Shown: positions 16,739 through 25,388, counted from the stretch's first letter. The stretch: DNA of 36,365 nucleotides from Gloeocapsa sp. UFS-A4-WI-NPMV-4B04 (GCA_019359535.1 JAHHHE010000032.1:1-36365); one strand, 5' to 3'. Made by a program: numbers and translations. The notes: a model not told the origin generated them from the sequence alone.

Positions 16739-17809
16739 ATGGGCAGCCAAGACCAAAATCAATATCAAGATGCTACCCTAATGCTACCTGACCAAGCCTC
16801 AACTCCTTTGTTGGGAGCAAATTTAGCTCAGTTAACTGCTTGGGTGCAGGAACAAGGACAACCAGCTTATCGAGGTCGTCAACTATACGAGTGGATTTAT
16901 CAAAAGGGTGTGCGATCGCTTGAGGATATCTCGGTTTTTCCCAAGCAATGGCGTTCTACTCTAGCAGAAGCTCCACTTGGTCGCTCAACTCTACATTATC
17001 GCTCAGTTGCCCCTGATGGTACAATAAAATATCTTTTGCGGCTAGCAGATGATCAAATTATTGAAACTGTTGGCATTCCTACAGAAAAGCGCTTAACAGT
17101 TTGTGTCTCTAGCCAAGTAGGTTGTCCAATGGCGTGTGACTTCTGCGCTACAGGTAAAGGCGGATTCAGCCGCAATCTTGCCCGTCATGAAATTATCGAT
17201 CAAGTTTTGACTGTCCAACAAGACTTTGGGCGGCGTGTCAGCCACGTTGTTTTTATGGGCATGGGTGAACCGTTGCTAAATACTGCAAATGTAGTGGCAG
17301 CGATCGCGTCACTAAATAAAGATGTGGGTATTTCTCAAAGGTCAATGACTCTCTCTACTGTAGGACTCCGCGATCGCATCCGCCAGCTAGCACAATATAA
17401 TTTGCAAGTCACTCTTGCTGTTAGTCTACATTCTCCCGATCAAGCCTTGCGCGAACAACTCGTTCCTAGCGCTAAAAACTATCCTCTAGAAGACCTACTG
17501 ACAGAATGCCGCGAATATGTCGAAATGACTAATCGCCGTATCACATTTGAATATATCCTTTTAGGCGGAGTCAACGACTTACCAGAACACGCCATCCAAC
17601 TATCTCGCCTGCTACGCGGTTTTCAAAGCCACGTTAACTTAATTCCCTATAATCCGATCCGCGAGGCAAACTACAAACGACCTAACGCCCGCCGTATTCA
17701 GGAGTTTGTTAACGCTTTGAAGCAGCAACAGATTGCTGTGAGTGTCCGTTATTCCCGTGGTTTGGAAGCGGATGCTGCTTGTGGACAACTTCGGATAACG
17801 GAACTATAG
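16739..17809 (+). CDS. rlmN: Dual-specificity RNA methyltransferase RlmN (23S rRNA A2503-C2 / tRNA A37-C2)
   Basis: This radical-SAM enzyme methylates C2 of A2503 in 23S rRNA and A37 in some tRNAs. The iron-sulfur cluster ligands are in [17 protein letters not shown], the CxxxCxxC motif. Also seen are the N-terminal accessory domain with [26 protein letters not shown] for SAM binding, and the C-terminal catalytic cysteine in [10 protein letters not shown]. The ATG at 16739 gives 356 aa and the normal N-terminus; a TTG seven codons upstream is also open. The last 101 bp overlap, on the opposite strand, the 3' end of a small zinc-ribbon gene. Confidence 0.96.
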   Translation: MGSQDQNQYQDATLMLPDQASTPLLGANLAQLTAWVQEQGQPAYRGRQLYEWIYQKGVRSLEDISVFPKQWRSTLAEAPLGRSTLHYRSVAPDGTIKYLLRLADDQIIETVGIPTEKRLTVCVSSQVGCPMACDFCATGKGGFSRNLARHEIIDQVLTVQQDFGRRVSHVVFMGMGEPLLNTANVVAAIASLNKDVGISQRSMTLSTVGLRDRIRQLAQYNLQVTLAVSLHSPDQALREQLVPSAKNYPLEDLLTECREYVEMTNRRITFEYILLGGVNDLPEHAIQLSRLLRGFQSHVNLIPYNPIREANYKRPNARRIQEFVNALKQQQIAVSVRYSRGLEADAACGQLRITEL

Positions 17810-17984
17810 CAGCAGGGTAGACACCAGGTGCATAAGCCTCTATGACTTTGCCTGTACGAAAACACATCACCATTAGATAGTCGCAGCTTGGACATTGCGT
17901 CCGAGTCAATTGATCGCTAGCGATGTAATGACGTTCGGCTTCACTGCCGCAGTTGGGACACCGTACTTTTTGAATTATCTGCAT
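17709..17984 (-). CDS. Small zinc-ribbon protein, cyanobacterial (sometimes labelled PriA-like)
   Basis: This 91-aa protein has a four-cysteine zinc ribbon: CPNC (9-12) and CPSC (31-34), with a short beta-hairpin between. After it comes [23 protein letters not shown] and a Gln/Asn/Ser-rich tail. Homologues that I recall in cyanobacteria are often annotated as PriA-like, but this protein has no helicase domain and the label is not supported. It may bind nucleic acid or another protein. Its last 33 or so codons lie antisense to the end of rlmN, a 101-bp convergent overlap. The tail may be shaped by that constraint, since the core ribbon is outside the overlap. Confidence 0.78.
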   Translation of the reverse strand: MQIIQKVRCPNCGSEAERHYIASDQLTRTQCPSCDYLMVMCFRTGKVIEAYAPGVYPAAIVPLSEVVHKQHPLPNHGNNGHSQQSVAASKR

Positions 17985-18594
17985 TTTGAAACCTATAATG
18001 TCATGCTTGTTTTTGAAATAGCGAAACCTAAAATTGCCGAAAATTAAGATTTACAAATTTAAACAAAATTAAAGAAATGTATCATACCAAACAGTTTTAA
18101 CGGTAGTTTTAGATGTTCTAACCTTCTTATCTTGATTATCTCAATATTTAAGAGGAGTTGCCATATAACTTTGGAAATAGAAAACCATTGGTTTCTTGTA
18201 TTTTCTTCATCTAACTTCAGTGATCCCCGACTTGAATTCTTTGAGTTTATAAGGTAAGAGGCAAGTTTTAATAAAGCATTTAGCTAAAGTTTGTTGGTAG
18301 AAAAGCAGTGGTTATAACAATACTCCAAACTATAATTTGACACTGAATTGAAGTATTGTCCATGAACTTTTAGGTTTACTTAAGGATTGAGTTGAATTTA
18401 AAGTTAAATTGGCTAGGAGTAACCACGACAAAAAATTAATCTCAAGTGCAATCGCTATTTCTATCCCGTAAGGGGGCATAAAAATAAGATATTGGGGGTA
18501 GTTATAGCGTTTTTAAATCACATTTCCACTTCTTGGGCTTTGCAGCACTTAAGCCCGATTATTTGTTTGAGAATACCTAAAGTGCTGCAAATTA
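17985..18594. other. Gene-free AT-rich region between the zinc-ribbon gene and uvrC
   Basis: These 610 bases are the longest gap in the window. I found no supported protein, tRNA or repeat array. It carries the promoter side of the zinc-ribbon gene and, at its right edge, the hairpin following uvrC. It could host a small RNA, but the sequence gives no direct sign of one. Confidence 0.5.
18539..18591 (-). terminator. Inverted repeat immediately after uvrC
   Basis: TTTGCAGCACTT (18539-18550) is the exact reverse complement of AAGTGCTGCAAA (18580-18591), with a 29-nt spacer. It begins 4 bp after the uvrC stop on the minus strand. No U-tract follows, so it may protect the 3' end or mark a protein-binding dyad rather than terminate by itself. 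Confidence 0.45.
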
Positions 18595-20529
18595 CTAATC
18601 ATCCGTCTGCGGGTGGAAATAATTGTAAATTTCTTGGGCTAAACGAGGGCCAATTCCTGGAACCTCTCCCAGTTGTTGAGTTGTAGCTTGTCGGATGTAG
18701 TCAATTGAGCGAAAATGCGCTAACAACTGTTTTTGGCGATGGTATCCTAGTCCAGAAATTTCATCTAAACGCGATCGCCGTAGATGATCAGTTCGTTGTT
18801 GTCGGTGGAAACTGACAGCAAATCGGTGTGCCTCATCCCGCAAGCGTCGCACTAGCTGTACTCCTGGCTGTTCTGGCTCAGTTGGGAGTGGCTGAGATTC
18901 ACCAGGCAGAAAAATCTCTTCTCGCTGCTTGGCCAAGCTAATTACCCGCAAATCATCCATCAAATTCATTTCTTGCAACACAGCGACAACAGACGAAAGC
19001 TGACCCTTACCCCCATCAATCATCACTAAATCAGGCCAGTCAGGATTTCCAACTCGCTGCAATTGCGGATCTTGGGCATACTTACGAAAGCGACGCTGAA
19101 TAACCTCAGCAAGACTAGCAAAATCATCTGAATGACCAGAAGTAACAGTAGGATTTTTAATCTTGTAATGGCGATAGTGCTGTTTAGCTGGATTACCGTC
19201 GATGAACACCACTTGAGACGCTACCGCATTTGCACCTTGAATGTGAGAAATATCGTAGCCTTCGATGCGGTGGGGTAAGTCGGGTAAGTCGAGAATCGCG
19301 GCTAAATCCTCTAGGGCTTGAGAATTGCGATCGCCTAACTTCTGCATCCGATCTAATTCATAATTAGCGTTACGCTCTACCATTTCGATCAGTTCTGCTT
19401 TTACCTGTCGTTGGGGAGCGATAATTGTTACTTTCCGCCCTTTGCGATCGCTTAATACTTCTGCTAGCATTTCGCCATCGGGTAACTCGTGCTGGACTAA
19501 AATCTCAGCTGGAATTTCCACTGAGTCGGCTGTTTGGTAATGCTCTTCTAATACTCGCTGTAAAATTGCTCCAGGTTCTGCATGAGCATCTGCAACAAAT
19601 CCTAGTCGTCCTACCAGTTGTCCAGCCCGAATTTGGAACAACTGAATACAAGCGTGTTGCTCTGACGCTGCAAGAGCAATCGCATCTCGTGACACTGTAT
19701 CATCCGGTAAAGACACCTTTTGATCGGCATTCAACGACTTAAGCCCAGCAATTTGATCACGAATTCGCGCCGCCGACTCAAAGTTCAACGCTTCTGCGGA
19801 CTTTTGCATTTGAGCCGCCAAAATGTCAATTAATTCCTGAGTTCTTCCCTGGAATACCATCGCTATCTTCTGCACAGTCTTACGGTAGTCTTCTGGTGAA
19901 ATCAGTTGTTGACATACACCCGGACAGCGACCAAGGTCATAGTTTAGACAAGTGCGGTCTTTAAACAACGGTTGAGGTCTTTGGCGGAGTGCAAAGATCC
20001 GCTTAGATATGCGTAATACGTCGCGTAACAGCCGTGAATCTGTATAAGGGCCGTAAAACTTATCTTCTTTCTTACCCTGGCGGCGATTACGGGTGATGAA
20101 AATGCGGGGATAATTTTCTGACCAAGTTATACAAACGTAGGGATATTTTTTATCATCCTTCAGCAGCACGTTGAAATACGGCTGGTGTTGCTTAATTAGA
20201 TTAGCTTCTAGTGCTAAGGCTTCTGCTTCCGTATCCGTGACGATAAACTCAATTTCTGCTACCTGTCGCACCATCATAGTAATGCGATCGCTCAATTTCT
20301 GAGAATCACGAAAATATGAGCGGACACGCGATCGCAATTTCCGAGATTTACCTATATATATGATCCGATCAGATCCATCACGCATGAAATAGACTCCGGG
20401 TTCTGGTGGAATCTCTTTCAAGCGGTTCTCTAAGCGTTCTGGATTTTTAAGTAGTGGTAGTGTTGTAGGGGCGCGTTGAGTATCTGTACTTACTGGTGTT
20501 ACTTCTGGCAAAGTATGTGTATCTGTCAT
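18595..20529 (-). CDS. uvrC: Excinuclease ABC subunit C (UvrC)
   Basis: This nucleotide-excision-repair nuclease makes both incisions around a UvrB-marked lesion. From the ATG at 20527-20529 it is 644 aa; a TTG seven codons earlier is also open. Domains in order: the GIY-YIG nuclease ([18 protein letters not shown]) for 3' incision, the cysteine cluster [14 protein letters not shown], the UVR motif for UvrB contact ([20 protein letters not shown]), the RNase H-like domain ([30 protein letters not shown]) for 5' incision, and C-terminal helix-hairpin-helix motifs ([32 protein letters not shown]). It is complete. It stands alone on the minus strand and is divergent from the small gene at 20873. 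Confidence 0.96.
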   Translation of the reverse strand: MTDTHTLPEVTPVSTDTQRAPTTLPLLKNPERLENRLKEIPPEPGVYFMRDGSDRIIYIGKSRKLRSRVRSYFRDSQKLSDRITMMVRQVAEIEFIVTDTEAEALALEANLIKQHQPYFNVLLKDDKKYPYVCITWSENYPRIFITRNRRQGKKEDKFYGPYTDSRLLRDVLRISKRIFALRQRPQPLFKDRTCLNYDLGRCPGVCQQLISPEDYRKTVQKIAMVFQGRTQELIDILAAQMQKSAEALNFESAARIRDQIAGLKSLNADQKVSLPDDTVSRDAIALAASEQHACIQLFQIRAGQLVGRLGFVADAHAEPGAILQRVLEEHYQTADSVEIPAEILVQHELPDGEMLAEVLSDRKGRKVTIIAPQRQVKAELIEMVERNANYELDRMQKLGDRNSQALEDLAAILDLPDLPHRIEGYDISHIQGANAVASQVVFIDGNPAKQHYRHYKIKNPTVTSGHSDDFASLAEVIQRRFRKYAQDPQLQRVGNPDWPDLVMIDGGKGQLSSVVAVLQEMNLMDDLRVISLAKQREEIFLPGESQPLPTEPEQPGVQLVRRLRDEAHRFAVSFHRQQRTDHLRRSRLDEISGLGYHRQKQLLAHFRSIDYIRQATTQQLGEVPGIGPRLAQEIYNYFHPQTDD

Positions 20530-20550
20530 ATTTAACTTTAGTCCTAACAA

Positions 20551-20872
20551 CCCTTATTTTTGCCACATTTTATCGGCGTGTTATAAGTAACAGATGAGGC
20601 ACAACGGAAACTCTAATATTTTCATTCTCTGTGCCAACCACGAGAAATTTTAGTCTTCTTCTATTTTAGTAATCTTACGTAAGACGTTTTTTTGATGTGC
20701 GCTATAATACATCAAACTGAGTTTTTATAAAGCTGTAATCAAATTTCGGCTTTTGAATATGAACTTATAGAAATTAAGGTAGATTTTTTAGAAACTCGGT
20801 TTAGATTAGTTTTAAGAGTGCAAAATAGCAAAATTTATATTTTAATAGCTATCTCATATTAAGGCTGTAGTC
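20551..20872. other. Divergent region between uvrC and the 59-aa protein gene
   Basis: These 322 bases have no reading frame worth calling. They contain a symmetric promoter-like element at 20674-20716 and then an AT-rich stretch of about 155 bases that would be the 5' leader of the small gene. No known riboswitch was recognised in that leader. Confidence 0.6.
20674..20716 (+). promoter_or_regulatory. Candidate promoter/operator: dyad centred on a TATAAT box
   Basis: TTTGATGT (20691-20698) and ACATCAAA (20709-20716) form a perfect 8-bp inverted repeat. The 10-bp spacer contains a consensus TATAAT (20703-20708). The perfect palindrome CTTACGTAAG (20674-20683) sits where a -35 box would be expected. 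A dimeric repressor on such a site would block RNA polymerase. The downstream gene is the 59-aa protein at 20873, with a leader of about 155 nt. Confidence 0.5.
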
Positions 20873-21052
20873 ATGAATATAGAAGAGTTTGAAAACAATT
20901 ACCGTAGAACCCTTGATGAAAGCCTTAACGAGCTGCAAACAGTGGTTTTGTTAACAGCACATCTCCAGAATCGAATTACCAGTATTGGTCAAAGTCTCCA
21001 AAATCTTAGCCAGACAGTAGAAGAATTTATTGCCGAACAAAAGACTGAATAA
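20873..21052 (+). CDS. Small conserved-looking 59-aa helical protein
   Basis: The frame is ATG (20873) to TAA (21050-21052). The protein begins MNIEEFENNYRR and continues with LNELQTVVLLTAHLQNRITS, then SIGQSLQNLSQTVEEF. It is acidic, contains no cysteine, and its hydrophobic residues recur at heptad-like spacing through residues 15-55, so a two-helix hairpin or coiled coil is likely. I recall similar short proteins in cyanobacteria but no assigned function. Codon use looks ordinary and the frame has no rare features. It is convergent with the stand-alone receiver gene, only 20 bp apart, and lies behind the symmetric promoter at 20674-20716. Confidence 0.65.
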   Translation: MNIEEFENNYRRTLDESLNELQTVVLLTAHLQNRITSIGQSLQNLSQTVEEFIAEQKTE

Positions 21053-21072
21053 AAAGATAACTTAGATTAAAT

Positions 21073-21546
21073 CTAGGTTTCCAAATTGTCTAATTCGTCT
21101 GCAATAGCTTGTTTTAACTTACTAAGATTCAGTGGCTTAACGAAGTAACGACGTGCGCCTAAACTCATAGCGCGTTGTTGATCTGCTTTAAAAGCAAATG
21201 CAGAAACGATAATCACAGGAATATAGCCCCACTCTGTGCTTTGTTGAAGTTGTCTGAGTAGGGTGTAGCCATCAATATCTGGTAATTTCAAGTCTAGCAA
21301 AATTAGTTGAGGTTGGAACTCAGCCAACGCCTCAAAAAAGCCAGAACCCCCACGTAGACTGAGAACCTGATATCCACAAAAAACTATGTATTCATGCAAC
21401 ATCTGGCGATTTAGGTCGTTATCTTCAACAATTAAAATCCGCTTAGGAGTAGTATTAGTTTTGGGAACTGCATCTGTATCCGCTTTTTGAGTGCGTAGAT
21501 TACTATTCACGGGGTTATTAGGTCTGGAAGCTGTTAAAAGTAACAC
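21073..21546 (-). CDS. Stand-alone response regulator receiver protein
   Basis: This 157-aa protein is a single CheY-like receiver domain after a polar N-terminal extension of about 35 residues. Seen: KRILIVEDNDLNRQML with the acidic pair Glu41/Asp42, the phosphoacceptor Asp85 in LILLDLKLPDIDGY, Ser115 in VIIVSAF, and Lys137 in YFVKPLN. All conserved receiver residues are present, but there is no output domain, so it would act by protein contact or in a phosphorelay. The start is GTG at 21544-21546, and no ATG occurs before the receiver core. No histidine kinase is adjacent. Two copies of a 25-bp direct repeat lie just upstream and may control it. Confidence 0.85.
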   Translation of the reverse strand: MLLLTASRPNNPVNSNLRTQKADTDAVPKTNTTPKRILIVEDNDLNRQMLHEYIVFCGYQVLSLRGGSGFFEALAEFQPQLILLDLKLPDIDGYTLLRQLQQSTEWGYIPVIIVSAFAFKADQQRAMSLGARRYFVKPLNLSKLKQAIADELDNLET

Positions 21547-21561
21547 TTAAAACTATGTTTT

Positions 21562-21629
21562 ATGAATACAGCTAGATTTACCATAAATTTTGAAACAAAG
21601 TTTCATGAGTACAGCTAGATTTAGCATAA
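21562..21629. repeat. Two 25-bp direct repeats upstream of the receiver gene
   Basis: Copy one (21562-21586) and copy two (21605-21629) share the core TACAGCTAGATTTA and then CATAA, with only two differences over 25 bp. They are spaced 43 bp apart, about four helical turns, so both would face the same side of DNA. Starting 16 bp upstream of the GTG, they could be regulator-binding sites or a local duplication. Confidence 0.55.
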
Positions 21630-21789
21630 CTTCATTTATAAAGGTGTATATTTAAAGCTAATGTAAAGCTATAGACAAAATTAATTCAATTTTGAATACT
21701 AGGATGGAAATCCAATCACTTGAGCTATAGAACCAAAATATGTTTCTAGAGTTACGAAAATAATTTTATGATGTATTCGTATTAAAATA

Positions 21790-22962
21790 TCAAATAGAAT
21801 TTAGAACAAGGGCGATTCTATTAACTGCTGTTTCCAATACAGCTGGATCGTGAACTAAAGCAAACCGAATATATCCTTCCCCGGATTTCCCAAATCCAGC
21901 GCCAGGGGAAGCGGCAACTCCGGTTGTCTCTACCAAATGAGTACAAAATTTTATAGAATCTTTAGCCCAAGGTTCAGGTAGCTTTGCCCAGACGTACATC
22001 GTTGCCTCTGGAGTAGTAACCTGCCAGCCGATGCGATGCAAAGCATTGATGAAGGCATCCCGTCGTTGATGGAAAGTAGCAACGGCAGCTTTAACTCCTG
22101 TTTGAGGACCAGTGAAAGCAGCGATCGCACCATTCAAAATTCCTCGGTACTGATTGAAATCAACTGCTGCTTTTACCTGCCGTAAAGCCTTAATCAAATG
22201 AGCATTACCAATAGCGTAGCCAATCCGAAAGCCCCCCATGTTGTAGGACTTAGAAAGCGTAAAAAACTCAATTGAGACGCTTTTATCTGGATCAGCTTGC
22301 AGAATAGAAGGCGCTACTGCATTGTCAAAAACTAAGTCAACATACGGGAAATCATGGACTAAGACGAGGTTGTGTTGCTGGCAAAAAGCGACGGCCGCTT
22401 GAAAGAAAGATAAAGGCGCGATCACAGCAGTAGGATTGTGAGGATAGCTCAACACCATCATCCGTGACTGAGCTAATATTGGCGCTGGAATTTCCTCAAA
22501 TACTGGCAAAAATGAGTTTTCTGCCCTTAGCGGCATCGGGTAAATTTGACCATTTGCTAAATAAACTCCCCCAGCATGAGACGGGTAGCCTGGATCGAGT
22601 AATAAAGCAAAATCTCCCGGATTGAGGATTGCTAAAGGTAAATGTGCTGTACCTTCTTGAGAACCAATTAAAGTTAGCACTTCAGTTTCTGGATCAACAG
22701 AAATGCCAAATCTTTGAGTGTACCAGTTGGCTGCTGCCTTACGGAAGGCTTGAGTACCGTGAAACAGCAAATAACCGTGTGTACTTGTATCTGATAGAGA
22801 CTGAGCGATCGCCTCAATTACGTGCGGCTGGGCTGGCAAATCAGAAGAACCCAACGACAAGTCAATCAAATCTTGCCCAGCTGCAATTGCTTTCGCCTTT
22901 GCCCGATCCATGTCGGCAAACACATTGACTTGCAAAAATTCTAAACGCTTCGCAAACTGCAT
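21790..22962 (-). CDS. Class I/II aminotransferase, LL-diaminopimelate aminotransferase-like
   Basis: This 390-aa PLP enzyme is of fold type I. Seen: IDLSLGSSDLPAQPHVIEA near the N-terminus, the SQEGTAHLPLAILNPGD loop, SYPHNPTA (172-179) with Asn176, HDFPYVDL (203-210) with the PLP-nitrogen Asp and the phenol-contacting Tyr, the Schiff-base Lys238 in TLSKSYNMGGFRIGY, and the C-terminal GYIRFALV Arg that binds the substrate carboxylate. It resembles the DapL/alanine-aspartate aminotransferase subgroup. Which amino donor and acceptor it uses cannot be told, because several such paralogues coexist in cyanobacteria. It is cytosolic. It is followed at a distance by the receiver gene and has no clear operon partner. 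Confidence 0.87.
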   Translation of the reverse strand: MQFAKRLEFLQVNVFADMDRAKAKAIAAGQDLIDLSLGSSDLPAQPHVIEAIAQSLSDTSTHGYLLFHGTQAFRKAAANWYTQRFGISVDPETEVLTLIGSQEGTAHLPLAILNPGDFALLLDPGYPSHAGGVYLANGQIYPMPLRAENSFLPVFEEIPAPILAQSRMMVLSYPHNPTAVIAPLSFFQAAVAFCQQHNLVLVHDFPYVDLVFDNAVAPSILQADPDKSVSIEFFTLSKSYNMGGFRIGYAIGNAHLIKALRQVKAAVDFNQYRGILNGAIAAFTGPQTGVKAAVATFHQRRDAFINALHRIGWQVTTPEATMYVWAKLPEPWAKDSIKFCTHLVETTGVAASPGAGFGKSGEGYIRFALVHDPAVLETAVNRIALVLNSI

Positions 22963-23100
22963 TGTTTTTAATATGAGCTAGGGGTTAGACACTCAAAACT
23001 GGTAGAAAATAAGGAACTAGGATAGGAGAATGAGAGTGAAGATATTTAACCAGCAAAGCCCTTGTCTTTCCCTAACCCCCCTCGAACACATCGCTTTAAT

Positions 23101-23115
23101 CGGAGGAAACCTCCG
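23101..23115 (-). terminator. GC-rich hairpin downstream of the thioredoxin gene
   Basis: CGGAGG and CCTCCG pair over an AAA loop, 14 bp beyond the thioredoxin stop on the minus strand. On that strand the stem is followed by ATTAAAG, a weak U-poor tail. It is a candidate transcription end for the thioredoxin gene. Confidence 0.4.
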
Positions 23116-23128
23116 CTCAAACTTTGCG

Positions 23129-23473
23129 CTAACCCCTAGCCCCTAGCCCCTCAAGATGAGTATCTAGGATGCTGATTAATTTCTGTTTACCGATCGCTCC
23201 TTCAGAAGATTCCAGCACCTGTGTTCCTTGAAATAGCCGGAGTGCGGGTACACCTTCTACTTGATACTGCTTAACTGTAGCAGGATTAGGATCGACTTCC
23301 ATCTTCACGACCTTAAGGCGATCGCTGTATGTTTCCGCAGCCCAAGTGATGATCGGGGATACTAGCCGACAAGGGCCACACCAATCAGCCCAAAAGTAGA
23401 CCAATACTGGTTGATTGGCTTGCAAAACTTCGGTTTCAAACTCATTATCTGTAATTTGAGTCACGCTGCTCAT
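23129..23473 (-). CDS. Thioredoxin family protein
   Basis: This 114-aa single-domain thioredoxin has the active site WADWCGPCRLVSP with redox cysteines Cys32 and Cys35, and the conserved cis-proline segment VEGVPALRLFQG. It reduces protein disulfides in the cytosol. Length is slightly above the usual ~107. The extra C-terminal residues GLGARG are encoded by heptamer tandem repeats (units TAGCCCC on the plus strand) that also supply the TAG stop codon, so the tail was probably replaced by repeat insertion. The enzyme core is intact. It lies upstream of the aminotransferase on the same strand, with a hairpin between. Confidence 0.93.
   Translation of the reverse strand: MSSVTQITDNEFETEVLQANQPVLVYFWADWCGPCRLVSPIITWAAETYSDRLKVVKMEVDPNPATVKQYQVEGVPALRLFQGTQVLESSEGAIGKQKLISILDTHLEGLGARG
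23130..23150. repeat. Three heptamer tandem repeats overlapping the thioredoxin 3' end
   Basis: The units are TAACCCC, TAGCCCC and TAGCCCC (plus strand, 23130-23150), a short tandem repeated repetitive (STRR)-type array. It encodes the last residues and the stop codon of the thioredoxin. A related partial copy, CTAGGGGTTAG, lies in opposite orientation at about 22979-22989, so the two could pair. Confidence 0.75.
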
Positions 23474-23647
23474 AGCAAAAATTCATCAACCACAGTGTAT
23501 TAAATGCCAAGCTTTCATATTTTGCCGTGTTTGGTTGCCTTAAAGCAAATTTCACTCAATAAAAACAAAGGAGAACAAGGAGAGAATTAGTAAAAATTCC
23601 CCCCTCTATCAACCTAATTTTGTTACCAAATGAATAACAGACGCGGC

Positions 23648-24427
23648 TTACAATTGGTCTAACTGCGATCGCAAACGTTCCAATTCATCGTCAACTGGTT
23701 GAGTTGATTTTGTGTTGGTTGTTGGCTCAGAAGCGGCTGGTAAAGATGGCTGATTTGGAGAACTTGCAGGCAAGGACATCTGCGCCTTTAATGCTGCCAA
23801 TTCATCATCAACGTCGCTACCAGCTTCTAATTGGGCAAATTGGCTTTCTAAATCTGCCCCAACTAACTCCTGTGCTGATTGAGCGCGAGCTTCTTGGAGC
23901 AATACTTTTTCTTCCATCCGCTCGAACGCTGACATTGCACTGCTAGTCCCTAGTCGCCCTACAGTGCTTTGTAGTTGCTCTTGAGCCTTAGCAGCACTAA
24001 TTCGTGCTTTAAGCATATCCTTCTTAGTTTTAGCTTCAGAAATTTTACTTTCTAGGGCAACTAAGCTGCGCTTAAGAGTATCAATTTGACCAACTTGCTG
24101 ATCTAGCTGTGTTCTTAGTGTGTTAGCAGTTTCGGCAAAAGTTTTCTTCCGCTCTAGAGCTTGCCGTGCCAAATTCTCATCACCTTTTTGCAGCGCTAGT
24201 TGGGCGTTACGTTGCCACTTGTTGGCTTCATTTTGGGATTGATTGTACTGTTGCTCACTGCGTTTTTGAGTAGCAATAGCCTGAGCAACGCCCTGACGTA
24301 ACTGTACCAAGTCTTCCTGCATCTCCAGAATAGCTTGCTCTAGCATTTTTTCTGGATCTTCTGCCTTGCTGACCATGTCGTTCAGGTTGGATTTGACAAC
24401 TCGGCCAATGCGATCAAATAATCCCAT
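23648..24427 (-). CDS. vipp1: Vipp1 / IM30 (membrane-remodelling ESCRT-III-like protein)
   Basis: This 259-aa PspA/IM30-family protein is almost entirely coiled-coil helix. It starts with the amphipathic membrane-binding helix MGLFDRIGRVVKSNLND and the motif AEDPEKMLEQAILEMQEDL. The long hairpin (about 30-145) and SAFERMEEKVLLQEARAQ helix follow. After the PspA-like core (ending near 218) comes a Ser/Pro-rich linker and a final helix, VDDELERLRSQLDQL. This C-terminal extension separates Vipp1 from PspA. Vipp1 forms rings and rods that maintain thylakoid membranes. A PspA paralogue without the extension lies 229 bp upstream on the same strand. Confidence 0.88.
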   Translation of the reverse strand: MGLFDRIGRVVKSNLNDMVSKAEDPEKMLEQAILEMQEDLVQLRQGVAQAIATQKRSEQQYNQSQNEANKWQRNAQLALQKGDENLARQALERKKTFAETANTLRTQLDQQVGQIDTLKRSLVALESKISEAKTKKDMLKARISAAKAQEQLQSTVGRLGTSSAMSAFERMEEKVLLQEARAQSAQELVGADLESQFAQLEAGSDVDDELAALKAQMSLPASSPNQPSLPAASEPTTNTKSTQPVDDELERLRSQLDQL

Positions 24428-24656
24428 AACTGTGTTTTTCCTTTTGCGTTTTACAAGTTAAGCTTTTGCTGTCCTGCTGGCGAAGAACTGCTTAGTTCAA
24501 TTTAATCGTTACAAGGTCAATCTGTAGAAAGCCCCTATTCTTACCATAAGCTCATTCTGCTGAAGTTACCGCTCTAGGCTTTACAGTAAGTTGAAACAAA
24601 GATTTAGGTAATTTGAATTTAGCTGTAATTAATCACATCAATTACTCAGTAGACTG

Positions 24657-25388
24657 CTATTCCTGCTTTTCTATCTCAGAGTCTTTGGGAGTCGTTGAGG
24701 AGCGATCGCTTATTTGAGCAGGATTTTCACCCCCAGTTAGTAGCTGCGCCTTCATCGCTGTCATTTCTGCATCAATATCATTACTAGCTTCAAGCGTTGC
24801 AAATTTATTTTGCAAATCATCGGTTCCAAGTTCGGCGATCGCCAGGGATTGAGCTTCGAGTTGCAAAACTTTTTCTTCCATCTGCTCAAAGGCATTTAAG
24901 GAGGTCGTATTCATTCCGCCTAGCATTTCATTCATTCTGGCAGATGCTTCAGCCGAACGCGCCCTGGCAATGTACATATCTTTCTTTGTTCTTGCTTCGG
25001 ATATTTTGCTTTCTAGCGTCTGCATATCCTTTTTCAGCCTGCTTACAATGCTATTTTGTTGCTCGATCTGCGATTTCAACGCCGTTGCAGTTTCTTGATA
25101 TGATCTGCGCTTAGTTAGCGCTTCTCGTGCCATAGGATCATTGCCTTGCTGCAGAGCCATTTGGGCGCGTTGATACCATTGATCTGCTAGGGACTGAGCT
25201 TGATCTGCCTGCCTTTCGGTGCGTTTTTGACTTGCGATCGCCGCAGCCACACCCTGCCGCATTTGAACTAGATCCCCTTGCATATCTGAAACTGCTTGTT
25301 CCAAAATTTTTTCTGGATCTTCTGCTTGAGCAGTTGAAGCGTTGACGTTAGCGCGAATTACACGCATTATGCGGTCAATCAGTCCCAT
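24657..25388 (-). CDS. pspA: PspA-type paralogue of Vipp1
   Basis: This 243-aa member of the PspA/IM30 family opens with the amphipathic helix MGLIDRIMRVIRANVNAS. The hallmark AEDPEKILEQAVSDMQGDL and the long coiled-coil hairpin follow, then LNAFEQMEEKVLQLEAQS and SNDIDAEMTAMKAQLL. After residue ~222 there is only a polar, unstructured tail with no terminal helix, so it is PspA-like rather than Vipp1-like. PspA proteins bind stressed membranes and repair or shield them. It is transcribed in the same direction as vipp1, 229 bp upstream, and probably arose by tandem duplication. It is divergent from the DciA-like gene. Confidence 0.87.
   Translation of the reverse strand: MGLIDRIMRVIRANVNASTAQAEDPEKILEQAVSDMQGDLVQMRQGVAAAIASQKRTERQADQAQSLADQWYQRAQMALQQGNDPMAREALTKRRSYQETATALKSQIEQQNSIVSRLKKDMQTLESKISEARTKKDMYIARARSAEASARMNEMLGGMNTTSLNAFEQMEEKVLQLEAQSLAIAELGTDDLQNKFATLEASNDIDAEMTAMKAQLLTGGENPAQISDRSSTTPKDSEIEKQE

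Noticed and set aside
19425-19742. Plus-strand 105-codon frame inside uvrC
   Set aside because: Fully antisense to the conserved middle of UvrC; the composition is that of a shadow frame.
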